Below are positions 36,860-46,826 of a stretch of DNA of 46,846 nt, piece after piece. The stretch lies in NCBI GenBank assembly GCA_002862435.1, contig PKDC01000038.1, forward strand, positions 1 to 46,846, given 5' to 3'. This stretch comes from Pseudomonadota bacterium (GTDB taxonomy: Bacteria; Pseudomonadota; Gammaproteobacteria; UBA5335). The position numbers and the translations under genes are program-made. Below the pieces are notes generated by a model. It was not told the DNA's origin and did no database searches. It saw only the letters and a list, made by a program, of their open reading frames with translations. Numbering within the stretch: the stretch's first letter is position 1; every line of letters starts with the position of its first letter.

Positions 36860-38185
36860 CTAAAGCTGAATCTGGCCGGCGGTCTTCAAGCGTTGCTCCC
36901 GCTCATGGGGAGCTTCGGCAAGAAGCTCGGTCTCGCCCTGTGCGCGAGCAACCAGCACAGCGCCAGTCGCATCGCCGAAAACATTCACCGCCGTCCGGCT
37001 CATGTCGAGCAATCGGTCCACCCCCAGGACCAGCCCCAGGGCCTCCAGCGGCAGTCCCAAGACCGACAAGATCATGGCAATGGACACCAGGCTCGCCGAT
37101 GGGATCCCTGCCACACCGACCGAGGTCAGGAGCGCGATGCCCAGCACCAAGACCTGTTGCCCGATGCCGAGATCAATTCCGTAGAGTTGGGCGATAAACA
37201 ACACCACGACGCATTCGAACAGCGCCGTGCCATCCATGTTGACCGTCGCGCCCAAGGGAATGACAAAGCCCGCCGTGCGGCGACTCACGCCGGCCCGCTG
37301 TTCCAGGCAATGCAGGGTCACCGGCAGGGTTGCAGCCGATGAACTGGTGGAAAACGCCATCAGAAGGGCGGGCATCATGGCCTGGAAATGCCGACGTGGG
37401 GAAACACCGCCCACCCATCGCAACAACAGCGGCAAGGTAATGAGCAGGTGAATCAGCAAGCCAGCCATGACCGTTGCCATGAACCAGAGCAGAGGCCCCA
37501 AGGCCGATAAGCCAGTCCGCGCCGTCATGGCGGCGATCAGGGCGAAGACACCAATCGGTGAAAACCGCATGATGCCCTGGGTGATGTTGAGCATGATCTG
37601 GTTGAGACCGTTCCAGAAGCGGACCTGAACCTCCGCCGCCGGCCCCTGCAGTTGACGCAAGGCCAGCGCAAACAGCAGGCTGAACAGGATGATTCCAAGC
37701 AGTTGCCCCTCCGCAGCCGCCTGGAACAAGTTCGACGGCACCAACCGTTCCAGGAATTGGCGGAACTGCTGCTTGCCTGACAACAAGGCGGGATCAATAT
37801 CGCTAAGGGTCGCACTCAAGCCAATGTCGGCGCCCGCTGGCAAGCCATTCAGTTCACCCGGTCGCACCCAATTGGCGAGGACCATCGCCACGGTGACGGC
37901 AATCAGCCCACTCCCCACATAATAGGCCAGAGTTGCCCAGCCCATGCGTCCCAGCCTGGAACGATCACCCGCCTGATTCAGGCCCGCGATGATCGAGGCA
38001 ACGATCAGGGGAATGACCACCATCTTGAGCGCGTTCAGGAACAGATGGCCGATTTGAGTGAAACCTTCCGTCAGCGGCGGTCCAATCAGGCCGTTATCGC
38101 CGGCCAGTACCGGCCCCAGAATCCCTCCCGCAAGCAAGGCCGCCAGAATCTGCCAATGCATGGCCCAGCGCGTGGGAAGTCGCAT
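36860..38185 (-). CDS. dicarboxylate/amino acid:cation symporter (DAACS family)
   Basis: The 441-residue membrane transporter has the DAACS/GltPh core: the first serine-rich hairpin AFSTSSSAATLPVTL, the TM7 motif PLGATVNMDGTALFE, the second hairpin VGVAGIPSASLV, and TM8 DRLLDMSRTAVNVFGDATGA with the substrate-binding Asp, Arg-side and Asn residues. It takes up glutamate, aspartate or C4-dicarboxylates with Na+ or H+. Its start overlaps the ppiD stop by one base, so they are co-transcribed, an unusual partner. Confidence 0.92.
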   Translation of the reverse strand: MRLPTRWAMHWQILAALLAGGILGPVLAGDNGLIGPPLTEGFTQIGHLFLNALKMVVIPLIVASIIAGLNQAGDRSRLGRMGWATLAYYVGSGLIAVTVAMVLANWVRPGELNGLPAGADIGLSATLSDIDPALLSGKQQFRQFLERLVPSNLFQAAAEGQLLGIILFSLLFALALRQLQGPAAEVQVRFWNGLNQIMLNITQGIMRFSPIGVFALIAAMTARTGLSALGPLLWFMATVMAGLLIHLLITLPLLLRWVGGVSPRRHFQAMMPALLMAFSTSSSAATLPVTLHCLEQRAGVSRRTAGFVIPLGATVNMDGTALFECVVVLFIAQLYGIDLGIGQQVLVLGIALLTSVGVAGIPSASLVSIAMILSVLGLPLEALGLVLGVDRLLDMSRTAVNVFGDATGAVLVARAQGETELLAEAPHEREQRLKTAGQIQL

Positions 38186-40065
38186 TACAAGCGATCTGGA
38201 TAAGTTTTGATATCCATGCTTTTCTTGAGCGCGTTCAGGTAAATGGCCAATTCCTGCTCGCCCCGCATCTCGGAAACGCGTTCCCGAATCTGCGTGACTG
38301 TATTCGCATCCACCGCCTTGAAATCGCCGTTCTTCACCTGGCGCACCAAGACCAGCGTCCGATCCCCATTCGGCAACGTCACTGCCACATGCGCTGCTTG
38401 CTCATCCTTGGGGTGGGGCGCTGAAAACACCTTCTCCACCAGCTCAGGCGGAAGATTGTTGTTTCCCTGGCGCTCAATCCAGCCGAGTTCACGGTAATTT
38501 CCCTTGATTTTGCTGGCAATCTGAGGGGGAGCTTCTCCGCGATCGACCGCTTCTTCAGCTTCTTTTATCCTCTGATCCGCGATCTCGGCAGCGCGCGCCC
38601 GCTGGAAAGCCTGTTTGACCTGCGCCTTTACCTGATCCAGAGGAGGCGTCTGGGCTGGCTGATGTTCCTCTAGCCGCAACACGGCTATCGTCCCCTCGTC
38701 GAGCTTGATCACGTCACTGTTCAATCCCTCTTTCAAGACATCATCAGTGAAACTGGCCTGTCTGAAACGGGGTGAATTGGCCGGTGCCTCGCCCGCTTCA
38801 CGGCTGAACCAGCTTGTTGTTTTCACCGGAAGACCAGCCAAGTCGGCAATCGGCTGGAGTGACGAGGCATTCTCGAAGCTTGCTGTCTCGACGGATTCAA
38901 CCAGCGTGTTCCAGCGCTCGGCCAATCGTTCATTTTGATATTCTTCGACCAGCTTGCTGCGGACCGCCTCAAAAGCTTCCTGTTTCCCGGCTTCAATCGC
39001 GTCGACCAAGAGCCAGTGATAACCCTCGCTGCTCTTGACCGGACCCGCTGGTTCGCCCGCCTTCGCGGCATATACCGCCTGATCCAGGGATAACGGCAAC
39101 ATGCCCGGCTCAACCCATCCCAGATCGCCCCCTTTTACAGCACTTCCGGGATCCTGGGACAGTTCGCGAGCGAAATCCTGAAATTTTTTCGGGGCCTCGC
39201 CCAATCGACCGGCTAGTGCCTGCGCGGCCGTCTCATCCTTCAGCAGGATATGGCGCACATGCCGACGTTCCGGCGTACTGAAGCGCTTGCCATCTGCCGC
39301 GTAAAGCTCCCGCAGCATGGCGTCATTGGGCTGCAACTGAGTCGCCAATGCATCGCGGCGAATCAGTACATAACTGACTCGAATGCGATCAGGCGTTTGG
39401 AAGTCCTGGGAGTTTTTGATGTAAAAGTCGTTGACTTCGTCATCACTTGCTGCCACTTGGCCCGTCAAACTCGCCAATGGAACCGCGATCACGGCCACAT
39501 TGCGTTGTTGATCGTTCAGGCGAACGACCTCCTGCAGATCGATTTGGGTCACGAGTGCTGAGTTGCGCACCGCCATCCTCATCTGCTCGGTGAGCATGGA
39601 ACCGCGCAGCTCACTTTCAAAAGCTGCCGAAGAATAGCCCCGCGTCTTGAGCCATTGCTGATAGGACTCTGAGGAGAACTTGCCTTCTTGTTGAAATGTG
39701 GGAAGCTGATTGATGGCTTCGGCTAGCTGAGGATCGGAAATAATCATCTGGTTCTGGATCAGGTGTTGACGCAAAGCGGCATCAGCGACCATAGCGTCCA
39801 ACACTTTTTGCTTGAATTGAGCCTCATCAATCATTTCAGGCCGAAAAGCATCGCCATAGAGAGACTGAACCTGGCGATATTGCTGCTGATAGAAGCGACT
39901 GAATTCATCTGCAGTGATGTTCCGTGCGCCAACCTTGGCAACCGCGTTGTCCTGGCGTCCTGTGAAATAGGAATTGATCCCCCACAGCGCGAAAGTCAGC
40001 GAAATGAAGCCCATCAACAGGAAACTCAGGAGTCCCTTGGACCGCTCGCGGATGAATTGCATCAT
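38185..40065 (-). CDS. ppiD: peptidyl-prolyl isomerase D, periplasmic chaperone
   Basis: The 626-residue protein has one N-terminal membrane anchor (FLLMGFISLTFALWGI, about residues 15-30), a SurA-like chaperone region (DNAVAKVGARNITADEFSRF onward) and a parvulin domain (residues about 265-365, HVRHILLKDETAAQ to GDLGWVEPGML). PpiD assists secreted proteins as they leave the SecYEG channel. Position after hupB and the two tRNAs is as in Pseudomonas and E. coli (hupB-ppiD). Confidence 0.96.
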   Translation of the reverse strand: MMQFIRERSKGLLSFLLMGFISLTFALWGINSYFTGRQDNAVAKVGARNITADEFSRFYQQQYRQVQSLYGDAFRPEMIDEAQFKQKVLDAMVADAALRQHLIQNQMIISDPQLAEAINQLPTFQQEGKFSSESYQQWLKTRGYSSAAFESELRGSMLTEQMRMAVRNSALVTQIDLQEVVRLNDQQRNVAVIAVPLASLTGQVAASDDEVNDFYIKNSQDFQTPDRIRVSYVLIRRDALATQLQPNDAMLRELYAADGKRFSTPERRHVRHILLKDETAAQALAGRLGEAPKKFQDFARELSQDPGSAVKGGDLGWVEPGMLPLSLDQAVYAAKAGEPAGPVKSSEGYHWLLVDAIEAGKQEAFEAVRSKLVEEYQNERLAERWNTLVESVETASFENASSLQPIADLAGLPVKTTSWFSREAGEAPANSPRFRQASFTDDVLKEGLNSDVIKLDEGTIAVLRLEEHQPAQTPPLDQVKAQVKQAFQRARAAEIADQRIKEAEEAVDRGEAPPQIASKIKGNYRELGWIERQGNNNLPPELVEKVFSAPHPKDEQAAHVAVTLPNGDRTLVLVRQVKNGDFKAVDANTVTQIRERVSEMRGEQELAIYLNALKKSMDIKTYPDRL

Positions 40066-40172
40066 CGACAGCTTCCCTCAAATCTCAAAGTAAATGGATG
40101 GTCAATGGATGATGGAACCGAGAAAACCCGGATGCTTTTTCACTTGCCAGCATTGGCCGCCTACGATCAAGC

Positions 40173-40200
40173 AAAAAAATGGGGCGCTTGTCGGCGCCCC
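40173..40200 (-). terminator. intrinsic terminator after tRNA-Asp
   Basis: Minus-strand GGGGCGC and GCGCCCC form a 7-bp GC stem with a 6-base loop, followed by A and seven T. It ends the hupB/tRNA transcript before ppiD. Confidence 0.93.
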
Positions 40201-40209
40201 TTCCAGATA

Positions 40210-40286
40210 TGGCGGAGTGGACGGGACTCGAACCCGCGACCCCCGGCGTGACAGGCCGGTATTCTAACCGACTGAACTACCACTCC
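40210..40286 (-). tRNA. tRNA-Asp (anticodon GTC)
   Basis: A 77-base cloverleaf with CCA encoded. Acceptor GGAGTGG/CCACTCC, discriminator G (the aspartate identity base), anticodon stem CCGGC/GCCGG with loop CTGTCAC giving GTC, T arm GGTTCGAGTCC. It is 18 bases from the next tRNA. Confidence 0.97.
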
Positions 40287-40304
40287 AAAAAACTTTTCTA
40301 CGGC

Positions 40305-40380
40305 TGGTGGGTGCTGAGGGACTTGAACCCCCGACCCTCGCCTTGTAAGGGCGACGCTCTACCAACTGAGCTAAGCACCC
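40305..40380 (-). tRNA. tRNA-Val (anticodon TAC)
   Basis: A 76-base cloverleaf with CCA encoded. Acceptor GGGTGCT/AGCACCC, discriminator A, anticodon stem TCGCC/GGCGA with loop CTTACAA giving TAC. It starts 11 bases after the hupB stop, so both tRNAs may be processed from the hupB transcript. Confidence 0.97.
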
Positions 40381-40391
40381 TGTAAAGCCGA

Positions 40392-40664
40392 TTAGTTTAC
40401 CGAATCCTTGAGGGTTTTACCAGCCTTGAATGCAGGCGATTTGCTGGCCTTGATCGAAATCGTCTTCCCCGTCTGAGGGTTTCGGCCCGTGCGTGCCGCA
40501 CGTTCCCGCGTACCGAAAGTTCCAAAGCCGACCAGAGAAACCTGTTCCCCTGCCTTGAGTGCCTCGGTTACCGCGTCAACAAAAGCGTCCAGGGCGCGCC
40601 CTGCCTCTGCCTTGCTCAAGTCGGCCTTGGCCGCGATCTCTTGAATCAACTGAGCCTTATTCAT
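40392..40664 (-). CDS. hupB: DNA-binding protein HU-beta
   Basis: The 90-residue histone-like protein begins [20 protein letters not shown] and has the beta-arm signature [21 protein letters not shown]. It is a nucleoid protein that bends DNA without strong sequence preference. It follows lon and precedes two tRNAs and ppiD, the conserved order. The ATG at 40664 gives the standard length. Confidence 0.97.
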   Translation of the reverse strand: MNKAQLIQEIAAKADLSKAEAGRALDAFVDAVTEALKAGEQVSLVGFGTFGTRERAARTGRNPQTGKTISIKASKSPAFKAGKTLKDSVN

Positions 40665-40794
40665 ACCGCGAGTTTCTCCTTTGATTATCATGACCAAGCC
40701 GCTTCCTGGCGAGATGCGGGGAATTCGGCCAGCTCCTACCCGTTGCGTGGAAAACGATGCCCGCCCCAACCCTAAAGTTGAACAGGACAAAGGT

Positions 40795-40824
40795 GTTATA
40801 ACAAGCCGTCAAAATGACTGTCAA
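40795..40824 (-). promoter_or_regulatory. hupB promoter
   Basis: Minus-strand TTGACA (40819-40824, perfect), an 18-base spacer and TATAAC (40795-40800, five of six). It lies about 130 bases before the hupB start, leaving a leader of roughly 125 bases. The 40665-40923 gap holds no gene. Confidence 0.75.
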
Positions 40825-40923
40825 TCGCCGGATTCAAGCCCAACCCCGCAAAAACCCGGGATTAACCCCATTCTTATGGAAAATCTTCATTGAAACCAAC
40901 GGAAATAGCAGTCGGTTTCATGA

Positions 40924-43362
40924 TCAGTGGGATCGCAACGCTGTCTCTCCAGCGGCCTCCTTGCCTTCCTTGATCGGAACTGCCGCATCAGCGGCAGCCT
41001 CGATCGGCAATGGCAGACGCGACAGAGCGCGTTCTAAGACTTCCTCGATCCACCGCACTGGAATGATCTGAAGATCGGATTTTACATTTTCCGGTATTTC
41101 GACCAGATCCTTGGCATTTTCATGGGGAATCAATACCGTCTTGATCCCACCCCGATGCGCCGCAATCAATTTTTCCTTCAAGCCGCCAATCGCCAGAATC
41201 TCACCCCGCAGGGTAATTTCGCCCGTCATTGCCACGGAGGAACGCACCGGAATGGACGTCAATGCTGATACCAGCGCCGTGACCATGCCAACCCCGGCAC
41301 TGGGACCATCTTTGGGGATCGCACCTTCGGGCATGTGCAGATGAATGTCGCTTTTCTGATAAAACTCGCTATCGATCCCCAGTGAAGCGGCCCGGGAACG
41401 CACTACCGTCAGCGCAGCCTGGATTGATTCCTGCATCACCTCGCCCAAGGAACCGGTATGGATCAACTTGCCCTTGCCAGGCACGACAGCGGTTTCAATG
41501 GTGAGCAATTCGCCCCCCACTTCTGTCCAAGCCAATCCGGTCACTCGGCCCACTGCATCATCCTGTTCCGCCAGTTCATGGCGGAAACGCGGTACGCCCA
41601 GAAAATCTGCAAGGTTCTCAGGCGTCACCTCGATACCCGTCAAACTCGAATCAAGCGCCAGACGTTTGACGACCTTGCGACAGATCTTGGCAATTTCACG
41701 TTCCAGATTACGCACCCCCGCCTCACGGGTGTAGGACTGGATCACTTGACGCAAGCTGGCTTCGCCCAGTATCAGCTCTGCATCCGACAGACCATGCTTC
41801 TCGCGCTGCTTCGGCACGATATGCCGCTCAGCGATACGCAATTTCTCATCCTCTATATAGCCCGCCAGGCGAATCACTTCCATGCGATCAAGCAGCGCCG
41901 CAGGAATATCCAGCGTATTGGCTGTGGCCACGAACATCACCTCGGAAAGATCGAAATCCACTTCCAAGTAATGATCATTGAAGGCATGGTTCTGTTCCGG
42001 ATCCAGAACCTCCAAGAGGGCTGACGCTGGATCGCCACGGAAATCCATGGCCATCTTGTCCACTTCATCCAGCAGAAACAATGGATTGCGGCTGCCGGTC
42101 TTGGTCAGATTCTGAATGATCTTGCCCGGCATGGAGCCGATGTAGGTGCGCCGGTGGCCGCGGATTTCGGCCTCATCACGCACTCCGCCCAACGCCATCC
42201 GCGTGAATTTGCGGTTGGTGGCACGTGCAATGCTTCGACCCAGCGAGGTCTTCCCCACCCCCGGTGGGCCCACCAGACAAAGGATTGGACCTTTGAGTTT
42301 GCGAACCCGTTTCTGGACAGCCAGATACTCCAGAATTCGCTCCTTCACCTTGTCGAGGCTGTAGTGATCTTCATCGAGAACCCGCTGCGCCCTGATCAAG
42401 TCCGCGCGCACACGGGTCTTTTGGCTCCAGGGGGCGGAAATCAGGGCATCCAGGTAATTGCGCACCACGCCGGCTTCAGCCGACATCGGCGACATCATGC
42501 GCAATTTGGTAAGTTCGGCTTCTGCTTTTTGACGCGCATCGGCAGACATGCCGGCCTGCTCGATGCGGCGCGCCAACTCGTCCATCTCATTGCCAGGTGC
42601 ATCCTCCAGCTCGCCGATTTCGCGCTGAATGGCTTTCATCTGCTCGTTGAGGTAGTACTCGCGCTGGCTTTTTTCCATTTGCGCCTTGACGCGGCCACGG
42701 ATGCGCTTCTCGATCTGGAGCAGATCAATCTCGGTCTCGATCAACGCCATCACCCGCTCCAGGCGCCGGGTCACATCCTGTAATTCGAGCACTTCCTGTT
42801 TCTGCTCGACCTTGAGCGACATGTGGGCGACGATCGTATCGGCGAGACGACCGGAATCCTCAATCGCGGCAAGCGTCGTCAGTACCTCGGGTGGAATCTT
42901 CTTGTTCAGTTTGACGAACTGGTCGCACAGATTCAGCACCGAGCGGACCAGCACTTCCAGTTCCCGGTTTTTTTCATAGCCAATGTTGGATACGGCCCGA
43001 TATTGTCCAATCAGATACCCTTCCCCCTCTTCAAGCTGCTCCAGACTGGCCCGGCGCAAGCCTTCGACCAGCACCTTCACGGTGCCGTCGGGGAGTTTCA
43101 GCAACTGCAAAATCGTGGCTTCGGTGCCCAGGCCATGAAGATCTTCGCGCGCCGGATCATCCTTTTCGGCGCTGGTCTGGGCCACCAGCAGCACTTTGCG
43201 GTCGCCTTCCATGGCCGCCTCAAGGGCTCGGATGGATTTCTCGCGACCCACAAATAATGGGATCACCATATGGGGGTAAACCACCACATCGCGCAGGGGC
43301 AACAAGGGGGCTGAAAATTGGGGACCTTCTGCCACTAGCGGCGTGGAATCCTCTGGCTTCAT
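40924..43362 (-). CDS. lon: ATP-dependent protease Lon
   Basis: At 812 residues it matches the usual LonA length. Order: N-terminal substrate domain ([20 protein letters not shown]), long helices, the AAA+ module with Walker [10 protein letters not shown] and Walker [10 protein letters not shown], and the C-terminal peptidase with the Ser-Lys dyad, Ser in [10 protein letters not shown] and Lys in the following helix region ([12 protein letters not shown]). It degrades misfolded and regulatory proteins in the cytoplasm. A clear heat-shock promoter and two leader hairpins lie upstream. Confidence 0.98.
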   Translation of the reverse strand: MKPEDSTPLVAEGPQFSAPLLPLRDVVVYPHMVIPLFVGREKSIRALEAAMEGDRKVLLVAQTSAEKDDPAREDLHGLGTEATILQLLKLPDGTVKVLVEGLRRASLEQLEEGEGYLIGQYRAVSNIGYEKNRELEVLVRSVLNLCDQFVKLNKKIPPEVLTTLAAIEDSGRLADTIVAHMSLKVEQKQEVLELQDVTRRLERVMALIETEIDLLQIEKRIRGRVKAQMEKSQREYYLNEQMKAIQREIGELEDAPGNEMDELARRIEQAGMSADARQKAEAELTKLRMMSPMSAEAGVVRNYLDALISAPWSQKTRVRADLIRAQRVLDEDHYSLDKVKERILEYLAVQKRVRKLKGPILCLVGPPGVGKTSLGRSIARATNRKFTRMALGGVRDEAEIRGHRRTYIGSMPGKIIQNLTKTGSRNPLFLLDEVDKMAMDFRGDPASALLEVLDPEQNHAFNDHYLEVDFDLSEVMFVATANTLDIPAALLDRMEVIRLAGYIEDEKLRIAERHIVPKQREKHGLSDAELILGEASLRQVIQSYTREAGVRNLEREIAKICRKVVKRLALDSSLTGIEVTPENLADFLGVPRFRHELAEQDDAVGRVTGLAWTEVGGELLTIETAVVPGKGKLIHTGSLGEVMQESIQAALTVVRSRAASLGIDSEFYQKSDIHLHMPEGAIPKDGPSAGVGMVTALVSALTSIPVRSSVAMTGEITLRGEILAIGGLKEKLIAAHRGGIKTVLIPHENAKDLVEIPENVKSDLQIIPVRWIEEVLERALSRLPLPIEAAADAAVPIKEGKEAAGETALRSH

Positions 43363-43451
43363 GAGTATTCACCTCGAGCGGGGGGCCATGTTCGACTATG
43401 GGTCGAACGAAAAGGCATCGACAATCCCCCAACGGGGATCTTGAGAAGCAT

Positions 43452-43480
43452 AAATGGGGGAGGAACAGGCTTATTTCAAG
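43452..43480 (-). promoter_or_regulatory. sigma32 heat-shock promoter of lon
   Basis: Minus-strand CTTGAAA (43474-43480), a 14-base spacer and CCCCATTT (43452-43459) match the sigma32 consensus (CTTGAAA, 11-16, CCCCATnT) almost perfectly. It lies just after the clpX stop and about 90 bases before lon. Two hairpins follow in the leader: GTTCGAC/GTCGAAC (43390-43408) and ATCCCC/GGGGAT (about 43422-43438). Confidence 0.88.
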
Positions 43481-43497
43481 AGCCCCTCCCCAAGAAC

Positions 43498-44790
43498 TCA
43501 CTCCACCGCAGCAGCCTGGGAAGGAAGATCAGGAACGTCATTGCGGTAAAGGATATAAGGCGTTGATTCTCCCTTTATTGAACCAGCATCAACAACCACT
43601 TTGCGGACGTTGCTCATGGAGGGCAGTTCATACATCACATCCAGCAAAGCCGTTTCCAGAATGGTGCGCAATCCCCGAGCGCCGGTGCGGCGATCCATGG
43701 CCTTGCGAGCGGAAGCACGCAGGGCTTCGTCAGTAAACTCGAGTTCACAGCCCTCCATCTCGAACAGCCGACGATATTGGCGAGACAGGGCATTCTTGGG
43801 CTCAATCAAAATCCGCATCAAGGCCTCTTCGTCCAACTCCTCAAGAGTCGCCACCACCGGCAAACGACCCACGAACTCGGGAATCAATCCGTACTTCACC
43901 AGATCCTCGGGTTCCACCCCGCTGAGCAACTGACCCATGTCCCGCTCAGAATCAGGGTTCTTGATTTCAGCCGAGAAACCGATGCCGCCGGTCTGGGTGC
44001 GGCGAGCAATGACCTTGTCCAAGCCCGCGAAAGCACCGCCACAGATGAACAGAATGTTGCGCGTATCGACCTGAAGGAATTCTTGCTGCGGATGCTTGCG
44101 CCCACCCTGTGGGGGCACCGAAGCCATGGTGCCTTCGATCAGCTTCAACAGGGCCTGCTGGACCCCTTCGCCCGACACATCGCGGGTGATGGAGGGATTG
44201 TCGGACTTGCGGGAAATCTTGTCGATTTCATCGATATAGACAATACCGGTTTGCGCCTTCTCGACATCGTACTCACACTTCTGGAGCAGTTTTTGAATGA
44301 TGTTTTCCACATCCTCGCCCACGTAACCGGCCTCGGTCAGTGTTGTGGCGTCGGCAATGGTGAAGGGCACGTTGAGAATACGGGCCAGGGTTTCGGCCAA
44401 CAGCGTCTTGCCGGAACCCGTGGGGCCAATCATGAGAATGTTGCTTTTGGACAGTTCCACCTGATCCTTGCCACCGCTCTTGGCCTGAATCCGCTTGTAG
44501 TGGTTATAGACCGCGACCGCAAGCGTCTTCTTGGCCGACTCCTGGCCAATTACATATTCATCGAGGACCTTCTTGATTTCCTTCGGCTTGGGCAAGCGGT
44601 TTCGGTCAGATTCTGCCTTGTCCTGCAACTCCTCGCGGATGATGTCGTTGCAGAGTTCCACGCACTCGTCACAAACAAACACGGAAGGTCCCGCAATCAA
44701 CTTGCGGACTTCGTGCTGACTTTTTCCGCAAAAGGAGCAATAAAGCAATTTGGCACTCTCGTTGCCTTTTCCGCGCGTGTCGTCGCTCAT
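43498..44790 (-). CDS. clpX: ClpX unfoldase, ATPase subunit of ClpXP
   Basis: The 430-residue AAA+ protein has the N-terminal zinc finger (Cys18, Cys21, Cys40, Cys43) that binds adaptors and substrates, Walker A GPTGSGKT (122-129), Walker [12 protein letters not shown], and the IGF-like ClpP-binding loop region (residues about 265-275, GGIGF). It forms hexamers that unfold tagged proteins and feed them to ClpP. It follows clpP after 89 bases. Confidence 0.98.
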   Translation of the reverse strand: MSDDTRGKGNESAKLLYCSFCGKSQHEVRKLIAGPSVFVCDECVELCNDIIREELQDKAESDRNRLPKPKEIKKVLDEYVIGQESAKKTLAVAVYNHYKRIQAKSGGKDQVELSKSNILMIGPTGSGKTLLAETLARILNVPFTIADATTLTEAGYVGEDVENIIQKLLQKCEYDVEKAQTGIVYIDEIDKISRKSDNPSITRDVSGEGVQQALLKLIEGTMASVPPQGGRKHPQQEFLQVDTRNILFICGGAFAGLDKVIARRTQTGGIGFSAEIKNPDSERDMGQLLSGVEPEDLVKYGLIPEFVGRLPVVATLEELDEEALMRILIEPKNALSRQYRRLFEMEGCELEFTDEALRASARKAMDRRTGARGLRTILETALLDVMYELPSMSNVRKVVVDAGSIKGESTPYILYRNDVPDLPSQAAAVE

Positions 44791-44879
44791 GTCGGAACCT
44801 CACCCGTGAACAAGCTCATGGCAATATTATGCGGCAAAACTCATGCCAGAAAAAACCGTCCGTCAATTCGATCCAATTC

Positions 44880-45524
44880 TCAAACTTTTCCAGGGGTCTC
44901 TTCGCTACGCCGGGTCAAGACAGCGTCCACCAAGCCATAAGCCACCGCCTGCTCCGCACTCATGAACCGATCCCGATCCGTATCCTGTTCGATCTGAGCA
45001 ATGTCCTGACCGGTATGACGGGCAAGGATGGCATTGAGCCGATCGCGGACCAGCAGGATTTCGCGGGCATGGATATCAAAATCGGATGCCTGCCCCTGGA
45101 ATCCTCCCAGCGGCTGATGGATCATCATGCGCGAATGAGGCAGGCAATATCGCTTGCCCTTAGCGCCGGCGGCCAACAGCACGGCGCCCATGCTCGCCGC
45201 CTGCCCCACGCATATGGTGCTGACCGCCGGCTTGATGAATTGCATGGTGTCGTATATGGCCAATCCCGCCGTTACCGATCCGCCGGGCGAGTTGACATAG
45301 AGATAGACATCCTTTTCGGGATTCTCCGACTCCAGAAACAGCAACTGGGCCACGATAAGATTGGCCATGTGATCTTCGACCTGCCCCACGACGAAGATGA
45401 CGCGCTCTTTCAGCAGTCTGGAAAAAATATCAAAAGCGCGCTCGCCACGCGGGGTCTGCTCGACCACCATGGGAACCAGATTCGCCTGCACGGGAGGCGG
45501 ATTACTTGAATGCATCCAAGACAT
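44880..45524 (-). CDS. clpP: ClpP protease subunit
   Basis: The 214-residue serine protease has the catalytic triad Ser111 ([10 protein letters not shown]), His136 ([10 protein letters not shown]) and an Asp in DTDRDRFMS, with [14 protein letters not shown] as the oxyanion helix region. It assembles into a 14-mer with ClpX. I start at the ATG at 45524, which overlaps the tig TGA by one base and has GAGG seven bases upstream; a GTG one codon earlier is possible. Confidence 0.98.
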   Translation of the reverse strand: MSWMHSSNPPPVQANLVPMVVEQTPRGERAFDIFSRLLKERVIFVVGQVEDHMANLIVAQLLFLESENPEKDVYLYVNSPGGSVTAGLAIYDTMQFIKPAVSTICVGQAASMGAVLLAAGAKGKRYCLPHSRMMIHQPLGGFQGQASDFDIHAREILLVRDRLNAILARHTGQDIAQIEQDTDRDRFMSAEQAVAYGLVDAVLTRRSEETPGKV

Positions 45525-46711
45525 CACATTTCCTCATCTGTCGCCGAAGCACTGGCCATCAAATCCTGAAACGCCATGGGCACATCCACCACATCAGCCA
45601 TGCCCAATAAATGGTCAATAATCTGGTCTTCCAAAACCAACCCGTGGATTCTCTGGAGAACTTCCCGATTGCCACGATAGGCCTGGGCCAGGGCATCGGG
45701 CTGTTCATGGTTGGCCACCAGCGACTTGATCACCGTATCGACCCGAGCCGGATCAGGTTGAATCTCTTCGACCTTGATCCACTCCCCCACAACCAGGCCC
45801 AAACCAACCCGTCGGCGCGCCTGTTCGACAAACATCTCGCGGGGCAGGCCGCTGGATTGCTGTGTCGGAATCCGCATGCGCTGCGCCATTTCCGCCACCA
45901 AACGGTCGATTTCCTGCTCGACCAAGGCTGAAGGTACCGGTACGTCATGCAGCATCAGCAGAAGATCCATAACCTTCCCCTTGACCCGCGTCCGCACCGT
46001 CTGCTCCGCCTGAGTTTCCAGCCGCTCCCGAATCTGGGTGCGCAAGGCCTCGATTCCGCCTTCCGTGACGCCTACCTGCGCCGCCAAGGCATCATCCAGT
46101 TCCGGCAGATGCTTCTCGGCCACTTCGTGGACCGTGACGTTGAACTGCGCGGTCCGGCCGGCCACTTCCGCCGAGGGATAATCCTCCGGGAAGGTCAGAG
46201 GCACATCCAGAGACTGCCCTGGCATCGCGCCAAGAAGGGCGTTCTCGAAATCAGCCAACAGGCGCCCCGCGCCCAGTTCGATTTCCACCCCTTCGCCTCG
46301 ATTGCCGGAAAAAGGCGTCCCGTCGATCGTGCCCTCGAAATCCATCCTGATCCGATCACCCGCCTGGGCGGCCCGCTCCACGGCGTGGAAATGTGCCTGC
46401 TGACCCCGAATCTGCTCCAGCACCCGGTCGATGTCTTCATCATTGATAGTCACCTGCGGCCGCTCAATGCGCTGGCCTGCAACCGAGACCAGTTGAATCT
46501 CCGGATAGACTTCGATAACAGCGGTATAGGACAGATCCGCGCCCGGCGCCAAGGATTCCGCCTCGATCTGCGGCGTACCTGCCGGCTGCAGCTTCTGCTC
46601 CTGAAGGGCGGCCGTGTAGGAAGTCCGCAACACCTCTTCAATCACTTCTACCTTCGATACACGTCTTCTCAGATCTCTGTCCATGAAGAACATTCTAGAT
46701 AATACCATCAC
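45524..46711 (-). CDS. tig: trigger factor, N-terminus lost at a junction
   Basis: From about Glu22 of this 395-codon frame ([19 protein letters not shown]) onward the sequence is a normal trigger factor: linker, FKBP-type isomerase domain ([30 protein letters not shown]) and C-terminal chaperone arms ([20 protein letters not shown]). The first roughly 60 residues of the family, the ribosome-binding domain with the GFRxGKxP motif, are absent. In their place codons 1-21 are AT-rich and use AGA for arginine several times, unlike the rest. The break coincides with the ciliate-like DNA that ends in a telomere repeat, so the truncation is probably not bacterial biology. It precedes clpP as expected. 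Confidence 0.9.
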   Translation of the reverse strand: MMVLSRMFFMDRDLRRRVSKVEVIEEVLRTSYTAALQEQKLQPAGTPQIEAESLAPGADLSYTAVIEVYPEIQLVSVAGQRIERPQVTINDEDIDRVLEQIRGQQAHFHAVERAAQAGDRIRMDFEGTIDGTPFSGNRGEGVEIELGAGRLLADFENALLGAMPGQSLDVPLTFPEDYPSAEVAGRTAQFNVTVHEVAEKHLPELDDALAAQVGVTEGGIEALRTQIRERLETQAEQTVRTRVKGKVMDLLLMLHDVPVPSALVEQEIDRLVAEMAQRMRIPTQQSSGLPREMFVEQARRRVGLGLVVGEWIKVEEIQPDPARVDTVIKSLVANHEQPDALAQAYRGNREVLQRIHGLVLEDQIIDHLLGMADVVDVPMAFQDLMASASATDEEM

Positions 46712-46826
46712 ATTTTTACTCCATTTTTTAGTAAGGAATATACCTTTAATTTACCCAGAAGAGCTCTCCTCACTATATTCAAAACTTAACCAATTAAATT
46801 TCTCCAGCCTAAGATATCACTATTAC
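46649..46826. other. AT-rich, ciliate-like subtelomeric DNA
   Basis: Composition falls abruptly: 23 of 80 bases at 46721-46800 are G or C by my count, against roughly 60% in the bacterial part. No bacterial homology is seen. On the minus strand an ATG at 46724, 102 bases inside the telomere and preceded by a run of A, opens 28 codons if TAA and TAG mean Gln as in hypotrich ciliates (MEQKCDGIIQNVLHGQ), reaching TGA at 46638. That frame may be chance. The exact join to trigger factor lies near 46640-46660. Confidence 0.6.
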
